From Clostridium sp. CAG:448 (GTDB taxonomy: Bacteria > Bacillota > Clostridia > Oscillospirales > CAG-272), in contig FR890459.1 of NCBI GenBank assembly GCA_000433415.1, forward strand, positions 4,148 through 23,621: DNA of 19,474 bases, written 5' to 3'. Below the pieces are notes generated by a model. It was not told the origin of the DNA and did not search any database. It was given only the letters and a program-made list of their open reading frames with translations. Of this stretch, positions 7,971 to 14,181 are shown one piece after another. Positions within the stretch are counted from its first letter, which is position 1, and every line of letters begins with the position of its first letter. Position numbers and translations under genes: made by a program.

Positions 7971-8028
7971 GAGAATTCACTCCATGGAAACTTTAGCTCA
8001 CCTATAGGGAATAATTTCAAGAAAATAC

Positions 8029-8057
8029 TTGACAAATCACACCGTATGTGTTAAAAT
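8029..8057 (+). promoter_or_regulatory. Consensus sigma-A promoter facing tRNA-Ser
   Basis: TTGACA (8029-8034), 17 nt and TAAAAT (8052-8057); the start is near 8064. It has no intact gene close downstream: it reads into a 36-codon truncated frame and the decayed tRNA-Ser-like stretch, and could reach the real tRNA-Ser at 8337. Confidence 0.75.
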
Positions 8058-8095
8058 GACACTGTTTCAGCGTGATAGCGTTTTGTCGTTTGCAT

Positions 8096-8206
8096 ATGAA
8101 ATACTTAGAAGTGTTTTTTGACAAAAGCAAATTTGAATCGTTATATGCGGAAGGATATCTCGGTATTCGTCGACAAACTACGGCGATCATAACAAGGCAA
8201 TCTTGA
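8096..8206 (+). other. Truncated short reading frame behind a good promoter
   Basis: A 36-codon frame begins MKYLEVFFDKSKFE about 32 nt after the predicted start of the 8029-8057 promoter. It stops exactly inside the tRNA-Ser-like stretch (TGA at 8204-8206). It lacks a ribosome site. It may be the 5' stub of a gene cut by recombination at this site, or chance coding potential. Confidence 0.25.
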
Positions 8207-8213
8207 AACCTCC
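8149..8213 (+). repeat. Decayed partial copy of tRNA-Ser sequence (possible old attachment scar)
   Basis: Positions 8184-8210 match the D-arm to anticodon part of the intact tRNA-Ser (8351-8380), with four substitutions and one missing A. Every substitution is G in the tRNA and A here. CGGAAGGATATC (from 8149) similarly matches the tRNA 5' end with one further G-to-A change. About 21 extra nt separate the two parts, and no T-arm or acceptor 3' strand follows. It is not a functional tRNA. Confidence 0.5.
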
Positions 8214-8336
8214 TTGCCACAGCGGAAGCAATCAGCGAAAAAGCCCCGTATTTGAGGGAAACACACGCACTTTTCGGACAGCAAAGTTTTTTCTTCTAAT
8301 GTTTTTTCTAATACAATTTCATAGTTCCGTTTATAC

Positions 8337-8425
8337 GGAGGGATATCGAAGTGGTCATAACGAGGCGGTCTTGAAAACCGTTTGAGAGCAATCTCACAAG
8401 GGTTCGAATCCCTTTCCCTCCGCCA
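8337..8425 (+). tRNA. tRNA-Ser (anticodon TGA)
   Basis: It folds as a class II tRNA: acceptor GGAGGGA (8337-8343) with TCCCTCC (8415-8421), D-arm TCGAAGTGGTCATAACGA, anticodon stem GCGGT/ACCGT with loop CTTGAAA (8370-8376; anticodon TGA at 8372-8374), long variable arm TGAGAGCAATCTCA typical of serine, and T-arm AAGGG-TTCGAAT-CCCTT. The discriminator is G and CCA is encoded. A weak -10 (TACAAT, 8312-8317) lies just upstream without a good -35. tRNA genes are common integration targets, so this is one candidate left end of the mobile element. Confidence 0.95.
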
Positions 8426-8429
8426 AACG

Positions 8430-8454
8430 AGAGTGCCGTCGGCACTCTTTTTTT
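8430..8454 (+). terminator. Terminator of tRNA-Ser
   Basis: GAGTGCC (8431-8437), a 3-nt loop and GGCACTC (8441-8447) form a perfect stem followed by seven T's, starting only 5 nt after the CCA end. Confidence 0.92.
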
Positions 8455-8563
8455 GCCTTCTGGGGTATTCGAAGGCACTGTAATGAAGCCCACAGATGAA
8501 AGATATGTTCCTCTGCTTAAAAACGGGTTGAAAGTAGTGACATTTGCAACTTTTTTCTGCGGA

Positions 8564-8592
8564 TTGACAAACGGTGCAAGTTGGATTATAAT
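8564..8592 (+). promoter_or_regulatory. Perfect consensus sigma-A promoter
   Basis: TTGACA (8564-8569), exactly 17 nt and TATAAT (8587-8592): a full consensus match. It drives the 409-aa HTH-like gene and the 62-aa gene. Such strong promoters on accessory regulators usually imply repression, and two operator-like sites lie immediately downstream. Confidence 0.92.
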
Positions 8593-8594
8593 AT

Positions 8595-8649
8595 ACACGA
8601 ATAGTGTACATTTCAACATTGAATATTATATGCACACATATCGTGTACA
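8595..8649 (+). promoter_or_regulatory. Two operator-like sites, ACAC-N5-GTGTACA
   Basis: The same 16-nt architecture occurs twice: 8595-8610 (ACAC, GAATA, GTGTACA) and 8634-8649 (ACAC, ATATC, GTGTACA), 39 bp apart. The first starts 3 nt after the -10 and covers the transcription start; the second is in the leader. Each has dyad symmetry ACAC/GTGT. This suggests autorepression by the HTH-like protein encoded downstream (inference). Confidence 0.6.
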
Positions 8650-8717
8650 CAAAACAAGGATATACGAGGCTCTGTTTCTATGCTATAATTAGGCAAAGGA
8701 AAAAGGAGGAATCATTT

Positions 8718-9947
8718 ATGTTTACGTTGGAAAAAGACGATCGTAAGATCGGGATTTACTTAAGACAGACTATTCTTAAAAAATACGATTCTATCCGCAG
8801 ATTTTGCAGAGCTTATCTTGAGCTGAGAGACGGCTCGACAAACGATGAAGAGATCCGAAAGCTTCTTAACCGTTTTTCTCAAATTCTGAAAGGGGTAAAG
8901 AGGATTCAAGTCGATGATCTGCCCTACGTGACCGAATTATTGGAGGTATCGTGCGAGGAAATCCTCTCTGCAGGAAAAGTGCATTTGCCGATTAGTAGCC
9001 ATATGACCAACTACGATATAGCCTTCTCTCATGACCGAGAGGTTTGGGAACGCTATATGAAGCGCGAAGATAAGCTGTTTCTTAATTGCGACGAATATTG
9101 CAAGTCGGTGATCGACTATGCGCTCGAGTTTAAGAACTACGACTTTATTAAATATCTCATAAATGAGAAGTTTATTTGGTTTGTTGATATGTCGGAATGG
9201 AAACATTTTGGGTTTACATACGGTGCGGGAACCAGCGTAAAAAGGCGTGAAATCGGGTATATAGATACGCACACACCCTTGGAATTACAGTATCAGGACG
9301 AGCTTCGTATAAAAACGATCGCACTTGCCATAGAAAATGAAGATTTCGACGTATTGGATTCACTCCTTGCTCGAGAGATCCCCGAAATGCATCAAGCCAA
9401 CATGGTCGGTTATCCGGCTATTGATTTACAGAGTCGAAAGAATATTGATTTGATTCGTGCTATTGCTTTGTCAAACGATCAAATTATAGATTATTATTCT
9501 CAAGAATTCATAGTAAAGAATCAGCAGAAAAAAGATAATACCTTCCTCTTTCCATATCTTGCTGATGTTATTGAAGAAATGCTGACAAATGGCAGAACCG
9601 ATTCCGTGGAATTGTGTATCAGAAGAGCGATCTCACACAATAAAAAGTCATTTGAAACGCTGACAAATCTGATCGATAAATCATACGAGTATCAGAAAGA
9701 ATCGTTTGGATTCGATTCTACCAACATGGAAGACTATCTAATGAAGCAGACTCTATACAATTTAAGATTTGACTCGAATAATAATCTCGTTTCATTTTTC
9801 TATAACCCTGCAAAACACGAGTACGTTGGTTTTGTGACCAATATTATTCATGTGGAAAGCAAATACGGAACGCCATTGATTAAAGAGCTCTTGCGAGAAT
9901 TGAATGAGACGTTCGACAAAATCATTTCGTTGAAAGGAGAAGAATGA
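8718..9947 (+). CDS. Putative HTH-domain regulator with ankyrin-like body, 409 aa
   Basis: The start at 8718 follows AAAAGGAGG closely; the longer open frame upstream has no ribosome site. Residues about 10-86 form a helix-rich N-terminal region (GIYLRQTILKKYDSIRRFCR, then NRFSQILKG and DLPYVTELLEVSCEEILSAGK) resembling a divergent Cro/CI (XRE) helix-turn-helix with a large insertion. The remainder is helical with ankyrin-like short repeats (SVIDYALEFKNYDFIKYLIN near 130-149; another near 220). No catalytic motif was seen. From memory, similar clostridial proteins recur in accessory regions, but the function is unknown. It probably represses its own promoter through the two ACAC-N5-GTGT sites. 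The gene is visibly AT-richer than both the tig-clp region and the mob/int region, suggesting separate acquisition. Confidence 0.7.
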   Translation: MFTLEKDDRKIGIYLRQTILKKYDSIRRFCRAYLELRDGSTNDEEIRKLLNRFSQILKGVKRIQVDDLPYVTELLEVSCEEILSAGKVHLPISSHMTNYDIAFSHDREVWERYMKREDKLFLNCDEYCKSVIDYALEFKNYDFIKYLINEKFIWFVDMSEWKHFGFTYGAGTSVKRREIGYIDTHTPLELQYQDELRIKTIALAIENEDFDVLDSLLAREIPEMHQANMVGYPAIDLQSRKNIDLIRAIALSNDQIIDYYSQEFIVKNQQKKDNTFLFPYLADVIEEMLTNGRTDSVELCIRRAISHNKKSFETLTNLIDKSYEYQKESFGFDSTNMEDYLMKQTLYNLRFDSNNNLVSFFYNPAKHEYVGFVTNIIHVESKYGTPLIKELLRELNETFDKIISLKGEE

Positions 9948-9951
9948 TAGA

Positions 9952-10140
9952 ATGACGAAATACTGTTTTAATTACGATACGGGTGAATACGAGTACATAG
10001 ACAAAAACGGGTACAGTTACGACCAAGGCGAATACGTCTATAATTGGGACGACAGCGAATATAAGCGTGAAGAAGAGGAAGAAAAAAGAAAAGCCGAAGA
10101 GGAAGAAAATCGCCGCCAGCGTGAAGATGAGGAATATTAA
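9952..10140 (+). CDS. Small Tyr/Glu-rich protein, 62 aa, unknown
   Basis: It begins 4 nt after the stop of the HTH-like gene, with AAAGGAGA (9933-9940) as ribosome site inside that gene's end, so it is translationally coupled in one operon. The N-terminal half holds two copies of a tyrosine-rich motif, YDTGEYEY (8-15) and YDQGEYVY (23-30). The C-terminal half (38-61) is a run of Glu/Lys/Arg typical of a single charged helix. I do not recognise the family. It could be a partner or inhibitor of the HTH-like protein (inference from pairing). Confidence 0.6.
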   Translation: MTKYCFNYDTGEYEYIDKNGYSYDQGEYVYNWDDSEYKREEEEEKRKAEEEENRRQREDEEY

Positions 10141-10160
10141 TAGAGCACCTGACACCCGGC

Positions 10161-10196
10161 TGCTCCATTGAGCAAAAGGAACTTTTCTTTTTCGAG
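10161..10196 (+). terminator. Weak terminator after the 62-aa gene
   Basis: TGCTC-CATT-GAGCA (10161-10174) is a 5-bp hairpin, and AAAAG-GAA-CTTTT plus CTTTTT follow. Stem strength is low, but the T-rich run is in the right place, 20 nt after the stop codon. Confidence 0.4.
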
Positions 10197-10221
10197 GTTG
10201 AAAAATCAGAAAAAAACATTA

Positions 10222-10249
10222 GAAAAATGAGGGGCAGTTTCAGCCCCTC
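10222..10249 (-). terminator. Terminator of the mob/int operon
   Basis: On the - strand GAGGGGC (10249-10243), a 7-nt loop and GCCCCTC (10235-10229) are followed by ATTTTTCT. It begins just after the stop of the HTH gene at 10257 and closes the long leftward gene set. Confidence 0.85.
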
Positions 10250-10256
10250 GCGGAAG

Positions 10257-10796
10257 TTATTCTCTGTAAAATGCTCGTATCATTTCACAGTGTTTCAGTG
10301 ACTTTTTCACCATCCCCTCACTACACAGGAACTCGATCAGCTTGGCCTTCGGGATATGGTACTGCGAACAGATACGCACGGCGTAAAGTGTTCCGTCTGC
10401 GATCCAGCGAAGGAGCGCTTTATCGCAGTACCCGGTCAGGGTGGAGGCTTGCAGGACGGACAGGTCATCCGGCACATCCGCAAGCAACTCGTTGAGATAT
10501 CCGGCAAATGCCCGTCTGTCCTCCTCCCGCAGTTCTCTCGGCGGGAGGGCTTCTCTTTTTCTGTGGCTTTTTGCGGGCTTTGCATTGAAGTGTCCCGTCG
10601 GAATCTCTTTGCTCCGCTCCGCGTCGGAACGTTCGAGGTATATCTGCACATCCTCCATTCGGATGAGATAGGTGTGCGTTTTTGTCCCGCGGTTCACGCA
10701 CGGGATGATGCCCTTATCAAGCATCCATTTCGCTTTGCGTTTGGAGACATGGAGCAATTTATAAAGCTGCTCCTTTGTGATTCCGTCCGGCTTCAT
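10257..10796 (-). CDS. Double helix-turn-helix DNA-binding protein, excisionase-like
   Basis: A 179-aa protein with two separate winged-HTH-like units: residues 4-55 (ITKEQLYKLLHVSKRKAKWM, ending in a wing with EDVQIYLE) and 112-165 (LSVLQASTLTGYCDKALLRW, then YHIPKAKLIEFL), joined by a charged Arg/Glu/Lys linker. Each resembles the MerR/excisionase type that binds recombination arms. The start is fixed by GGAGG (10810-10806), 9 nt before the ATG. The first 38 nt overlap the 3' end of the integrase gene, so the two are translationally coupled. It probably controls the direction of recombination or represses the element. The exact role is inferred; excisionases usually have a single domain. 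Confidence 0.7.
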   Translation of the reverse strand: MKPDGITKEQLYKLLHVSKRKAKWMLDKGIIPCVNRGTKTHTYLIRMEDVQIYLERSDAERSKEIPTGHFNAKPAKSHRKREALPPRELREEDRRAFAGYLNELLADVPDDLSVLQASTLTGYCDKALLRWIADGTLYAVRICSQYHIPKAKLIEFLCSEGMVKKSLKHCEMIRAFYRE

Positions 10797-12006
10797 TTGT
10801 TTGTTCCTCCGTATACTTATTTTTCCTCAGTAGTTCGGACATGGTTTCTCCGAGCTCGATCTTTGCGGAATCGTCCAGGTGCCCATACGTGTCCATCGTA
10901 GTTGTGATGCTGCTATGCCCCATCCACATCTGTACCTGCTTCATGCCCGCCTTGTGCGCAATCAGCATGGAGGCGCAGGAATGGCGCAGGTCGTGGAAGC
11001 GGATGCGCGGCAATCCGTTCTTTTTCAGCATTTTCGGGAAGCGTTCGCTGATATAGTTTGGACGGATTAGGTTGCCGAGCGGGTCAACGCAGACCATGTC
11101 GAGGTATTCCTTTGCGTAATCCCGACGGTAAAGGCGGCGGTAAGTATCCTGCAATTCCCGGTGTTCCCGCAGGATGTTTTCCACCTCCGGCAGGAGCGGA
11201 AGCGCACGCTTGGAGGATTCGGTTTTCATTTCATCGGTGATAACGGTCTGCAATTTCCCGTTTTCCTTGACTTCGCTTGCCTTGTTGCGGATATAAATCC
11301 GCTTATTTTCAAAATCAATGTTGCTCCACCTCAGCCCCACAACCTCGCTTCGCCGCAGGCCGTAATAAGCGGCAAGGATGACCGGGAGGAAGAGACGCTC
11401 GCCTTTGGCGGCTTCCATCAGCAGTTGCACCTGCTCCGGGGTGTAGTAGCAGGCACAGTATTTTTTCGGTTTGGGACGATCCACCTTGTCAAACGGATTG
11501 GATAATAAGATCTCCTGCCGCACCGCCCATCCGCAGGCATCGTGCAGGAGATTGTGATACTCCAGCACCGTCTTTTCCTTGCACCCGTCAGCGCGGATGG
11601 AGGCGTAAAATTCCTGAATCCGCACCGGAGTGATGTCCTTCAGCGTCAGCTTGTCTCCGAAAAAGGTGCGTATCCGCCGTTCGATCAGCTCCTCATAGCC
11701 GTCGTAGGTCGATTTCTGCACATTCGGTTTCTTGACATTGACAAGCCAGCTCTGCAGAAATTCAAGGAAGGGACAATCCTCGGGGGAAAGGATGCCGCGA
11801 CATTCCTTTTCGTATTGCTCCGTAAAGGCGGCAATCGCATCCCGCAGTGCCGCCTTCACGACGGATTTTTTCGCATCCGGTGTAAGATTCAACCCGATCC
11901 ACTTGTATTTCCTCTTCTTTGTGATCGGATCCCCGTACCCGATCACGGCATAAAGCTTTCCGTTCTTCTCCTGCACACTGCCTGAGAGCGCCGTTTCTTT
12001 TTTCAT
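10759..12006 (-). CDS. int: Tyrosine recombinase, element integrase
   Basis: A 415-aa site-specific recombinase of the Tn916/phage integrase type that would integrate and excise the element by way of a covalent 3'-phosphotyrosine. Domains: N-terminal arm-binding (about 10-65), SAM-like core-binding (80-165) and C-terminal catalytic (185-385). The catalytic set is complete: Arg218 in GLRRSEV, Lys261 in the beta-hairpin before TESSKRALPL, His338 and Arg341 in HDLRH, His364 in MGHSS and nucleophile Tyr374 in DTYGH. The start codon directly abuts the TGA of the upstream excisionase-like gene, with AGGAGG 8 nt before. Its 3' end overlaps the next HTH gene. The target site cannot be proved from the window. 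Confidence 0.95.
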   Translation of the reverse strand: MKKETALSGSVQEKNGKLYAVIGYGDPITKKRKYKWIGLNLTPDAKKSVVKAALRDAIAAFTEQYEKECRGILSPEDCPFLEFLQSWLVNVKKPNVQKSTYDGYEELIERRIRTFFGDKLTLKDITPVRIQEFYASIRADGCKEKTVLEYHNLLHDACGWAVRQEILLSNPFDKVDRPKPKKYCACYYTPEQVQLLMEAAKGERLFLPVILAAYYGLRRSEVVGLRWSNIDFENKRIYIRNKASEVKENGKLQTVITDEMKTESSKRALPLLPEVENILREHRELQDTYRRLYRRDYAKEYLDMVCVDPLGNLIRPNYISERFPKMLKKNGLPRIRFHDLRHSCASMLIAHKAGMKQVQMWMGHSSITTTMDTYGHLDDSAKIELGETMSELLRKNKYTEEQTNEAGRNHKGAAL

Positions 12007-12312
12007 TCAGCATACCTCCTTTGCCATGTCAGAACACAACATATCACTTTTCTTGTCACAAGTCCAGCCCTTAGGGTTCGAAGTTACAGAACCAACACAC
12101 TTTTTGTAACCGCCGGGTGTGCGTCGATCCATGATATATTCCATTACGGTGGTTTTGGCAACGCGGTATTCGCGCCCGACCTTTACCCCGTAAATACTGC
12201 CCTCCCGCACAAGGCGGGAGGCAAGCTTTGTACTGATGCCGAGGGCGTTTGCCACATCGCGCAGTGTCATGGAGTCAGGATAGTTCGCAAAAATATTTCT
12301 GTTTCCGGTCAT
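12007..12312 (-). CDS. Excisionase-like helix-turn-helix protein
   Basis: A 101-aa protein with a HTH_17/excisionase-type domain at residues 15-60 (MTLRDVANALGISTKLASRL, then EGSIYGVKVGREYRVAKTTV), the classic pattern of small Xis proteins that bend DNA at att sites. A Cys/Lys-containing tail of unknown purpose follows. GAGAGG lies 7 nt before the ATG. The stop codon directly abuts the integrase ATG, so Xis and Int would be made in a coupled way. It lies 17 nt after the relaxase stop, within the same leftward operon. Confidence 0.8.
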   Translation of the reverse strand: MTGNRNIFANYPDSMTLRDVANALGISTKLASRLVREGSIYGVKVGREYRVAKTTVMEYIMDRRTPGGYKKCVGSVTSNPKGWTCDKKSDMLCSDMAKEVC

Positions 12313-12329
12313 TCAGCATCCTCTCTTTC

Positions 12330-13739
12330 TTACATAAACAGCCCAAAGGTGTTCTCTTCGCTTTCTGTTTCGTCGGAATCCTCGTCGCAGTCGGGATCAA
12401 GTTCAGATAAAAGACCGATGACGGAGCCAACGACCGCACCGATCGCGTTGCCGTTCTCTCGGGCTTCCCGTTCGCGTTTTTCTTCTTCACTTCCCTCGGA
12501 ATCCCCGTTGTTCAGAATTGAAACAGCGGAAGCAATCCCTGCAAGATCACCAGTACCAGAATGAGCAGGCTTGGCAGGGCGAACAGAATGTTGAGCACCC
12601 ATCGGGTAATGAGATCCCGGCGATTGCATTTTTCTATCTGCAAAGAAGTCCGGTCGAGCAGATTCCCAACCTGTTGTTCTTTGTCGCGGAGCAGTGTTTT
12701 CATCTCCTTCTGCAAACTTTCTATCGTCTGCCAATCCTTCCGGTGCCGGACTTCCATCTCTTTGAGTGTCTCCTGTATCTGTGCTGTCTGCCTGGCGAGT
12801 GCCGAAGCCATAGCCTGCATCTGCAAAATCGTTTCCCGCAGGCGGTCGATCTGCTCGTTCCCGGGTACCGTTTCTTCCGGAAGCGGCACCGGCATATTCC
12901 GTTTCATCAGCTCTTCGGGCGAAAGCCTTGCGCAGGTTCTGTCGGACGATGAATTCATATTCCATGTTCTCCTTTAAGAATTTTTCGTCGTGTAATTTGT
13001 TGTCACGGCATTTGCGGTAACTGCCATCCTTGCATTTTCCGTCACGGTAACAGGTGTAGGTAATCTGTTTTCTGCCGTCCTCCCACCGCACGCCGTAGCC
13101 CTGCAGACGCATGGCCTCGATAAAATCTTCGCGTGACAGACTGCGCGCCATGGCAAGTGTGATCGCACCGCAGAGACGAAACTTCCAGCTCTCCCCTTGA
13201 ATTGCTTTGCGATATTCCCCGTTGCCGATGCCGTGAACCTTGGTTTTTCGATAGGGCGGCAGCGTGGCGATTCCGTGGGAGCGGCAGATTTCGTCGCTGA
13301 TAGCGCGGAGCTTTTTCAGATTGTCCGGGGATTCATGCAGTTTCTTTCCCGTGTCCGGATGCACCGTGTTCACGATCATATGCGAGTGAATGTGCGCCCG
13401 GTCGATATGGGTGGCAATCAGAACTTCATAGCCCGTCCAGGCTTTTGCGGCAAACTCTCCGGCAATTTCGTTTGCCTGCAGCGGAGTAATATTTTCGTCC
13501 GGCGAAAAGGATTGCACATAGTGGCGGAAAAGAAGTCCGTCCGTTTTTCCCCATGACTCCTTGGTTGCCATAAACTGATTGTAGGCGATTGCGGGAACGC
13601 AGTTCTGACCCGTGACAGAAAAAATCTCTTCTCTAATCTTGGTTTTAGATGGCTGCAGGCAATATTCCATGACATTGCGCATGACGGACGGGCGAAAATC
13701 GGTGCCGCTTTTATACCGGATCAGCTTCAGAATCGGCAA
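12330..13739 (-). CDS. MOBP-type relaxase (mobilization nuclease)
   Basis: It nicks oriT and pilots the single strand during conjugative mobilization. The N-terminal about 250 aa hold the relaxase fold: Tyr28 in VMEYCLQ as the likely nucleophile and the three-His metal motif AHIHSHMIVN (His118, His120, His122; numbering from the ATG at 13745). The rest is a polar low-complexity stretch ending in GAVVGSVIGLL and an acidic tail. An ATG at 13745 touches AAAGGAGG with zero spacing, so the TTG at 13739, 6 nt from the SD, is the more likely start (products 471 or 469 aa). The 5' end overlaps mobC. Residues about 263-411 are also coded in another frame by the nested membrane-protein gene. No coupling protein is visible, so transfer would need a helper. 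Confidence 0.9.
   Translation of the reverse strand: MPILKLIRYKSGTDFRPSVMRNVMEYCLQPSKTKIREEIFSVTGQNCVPAIAYNQFMATKESWGKTDGLLFRHYVQSFSPDENITPLQANEIAGEFAAKAWTGYEVLIATHIDRAHIHSHMIVNTVHPDTGKKLHESPDNLKKLRAISDEICRSHGIATLPPYRKTKVHGIGNGEYRKAIQGESWKFRLCGAITLAMARSLSREDFIEAMRLQGYGVRWEDGRKQITYTCYRDGKCKDGSYRKCRDNKLHDEKFLKENMEYEFIVRQNLRKAFARRADETEYAGAASGRNGTRERADRPPAGNDFADAGYGFGTRQADSTDTGDTQRDGSPAPEGLADDRKFAEGDENTAPRQRTTGWESARPDFFADRKMQSPGSHYPMGAQHSVRPAKPAHSGTGDLAGIASAVSILNNGDSEGSEEEKREREARENGNAIGAVVGSVIGLLSELDPDCDEDSDETESEENTFGLFM
12512..12958 (-). CDS. Nested mobilization protein: coiled coil plus C-terminal membrane anchor
   Basis: A 148-aa gene lying wholly inside the relaxase gene, in a different frame. 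Evidence that it is real: AAAGGAG (12975-12969) 10 nt before its ATG; a heptad-rich coiled coil at 33-112 (REThrough LQMQAM, LKEMEVRHRKDWQTIESL); a basic stop-transfer-like patch RRDLITRW; and a clean membrane helix at 120-143 (VLNILFALPSLLILVLVILQ). Such a protein architecture is unlikely to arise by chance in a frame opposite a polar relaxase linker. It recalls established cases where mobB-type genes sit inside mobA (ColE1 and R1162/RSF1010 families), with R1162 MobB carrying a membrane segment used for transfer. It may dock the relaxosome at the membrane or coupling protein (inference). Confidence 0.75.
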   Translation of the reverse strand: MNSSSDRTCARLSPEELMKRNMPVPLPEETVPGNEQIDRLRETILQMQAMASALARQTAQIQETLKEMEVRHRKDWQTIESLQKEMKTLLRDKEQQVGNLLDRTSLQIEKCNRRDLITRWVLNILFALPSLLILVLVILQGLLPLFQF

Positions 13740-14058
13740 CGGCATCCTCCTTTCGGTGCAGGGCGATTCGCATCAGTGCCACATGAATCTCGCCCAGTGC
13801 CTCGGTGAGATCCTGCAGTCCGACCACACGAACGGCACCTGCGTTTGCAAGTTTTGTGAGTTGGTTGACATTGTTTCCGATCCGGCGCAGTTCGGTAAGG
13901 ATCGGCTTCAGATCTTCCATCAGCGTAATTTCCTTACCGAGTGCGGCAGTAACCAAAAAATCCGTGCGGGAAAGTTTTGCTTTTGCCGCCTTGCGGTCGA
14001 TGATTTCCAGTTCCTTTTCCGTTACACGGATGGGAATATTTTTGTTTCGGATTCTCAA
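13711..14058 (-). CDS. mobC: MobC-like relaxosome accessory protein
   Basis: A 115-aa DNA-binding protein that helps the relaxase open and nick oriT. The N-terminus (residues 5-40) looks like a ribbon-helix-helix: IPIRVTEKELEIIDRKAAK, then LSRTDFLVTAALG. The typical MobC motif IGNNVNQLTKLAN is at 60-72. The start codon is TTG at 14058, preceded by GGAGAGGAG at a normal distance; no ATG fits. The 3' end overlaps the relaxase 5' end by about 30 nt, a usual mobC-relaxase coupling. It is preceded by the palindrome-rich candidate oriT. Confidence 0.88.
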   Translation of the reverse strand: MRIRNKNIPIRVTEKELEIIDRKAAKAKLSRTDFLVTAALGKEITLMEDLKPILTELRRIGNNVNQLTKLANAGAVRVVGLQDLTEALGEIHVALMRIALHRKEDAVADSEADPV

Positions 14059-14084
14059 AGAATCACTCCTCTCCTGTTGCCTTT

Positions 14085-14180
14085 TAATAGGGGTGTGGGC
14101 TTAGCCCGCATAAAATGTGCGGGGCGGAAAGCCACGCGCTCTGCTCGCCACGGCAAAAGCCGTGAAAAAGCGGAAAGCCG
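14085..14180. other. Candidate origin of transfer (oriT)
   Basis: The gap between the ATPase gene and mobC is packed with dyads: GGGC-TTA-GCCC (14097-14107), CCCGCA-N7-TGCGGG (14105-14123) and CACGGC-AAAA-GCCGTG (14149-14164). A direct repeat GCGGAAAGCC also occurs at 14124-14133 and 14170-14179, flanking the last hairpin. The position next to mobC is typical for oriT. The nick site is not identifiable by eye. Confidence 0.5.
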
Positions 14181-14181
14181 T

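Noticed and set aside
8149..8245. A second functional tRNA
   Set aside because: No acceptor or T-arm can be formed downstream of the anticodon-like part, and the 5' part is separated by extra sequence.
8141..8650. Open frames on the - strand across tRNA-Ser and its upstream region
   Set aside because: They translate the complement of a tRNA gene and its terminator, a common artefact.
12330..12970. Treating the relaxase 3' half as an out-of-frame artefact and only the nested gene as real
   Set aside because: The relaxase frame stays open, regains a structured Gly/Val-rich segment and an acidic tail after the nested gene ends, and joins the next gene with normal operon spacing; both frames are kept.
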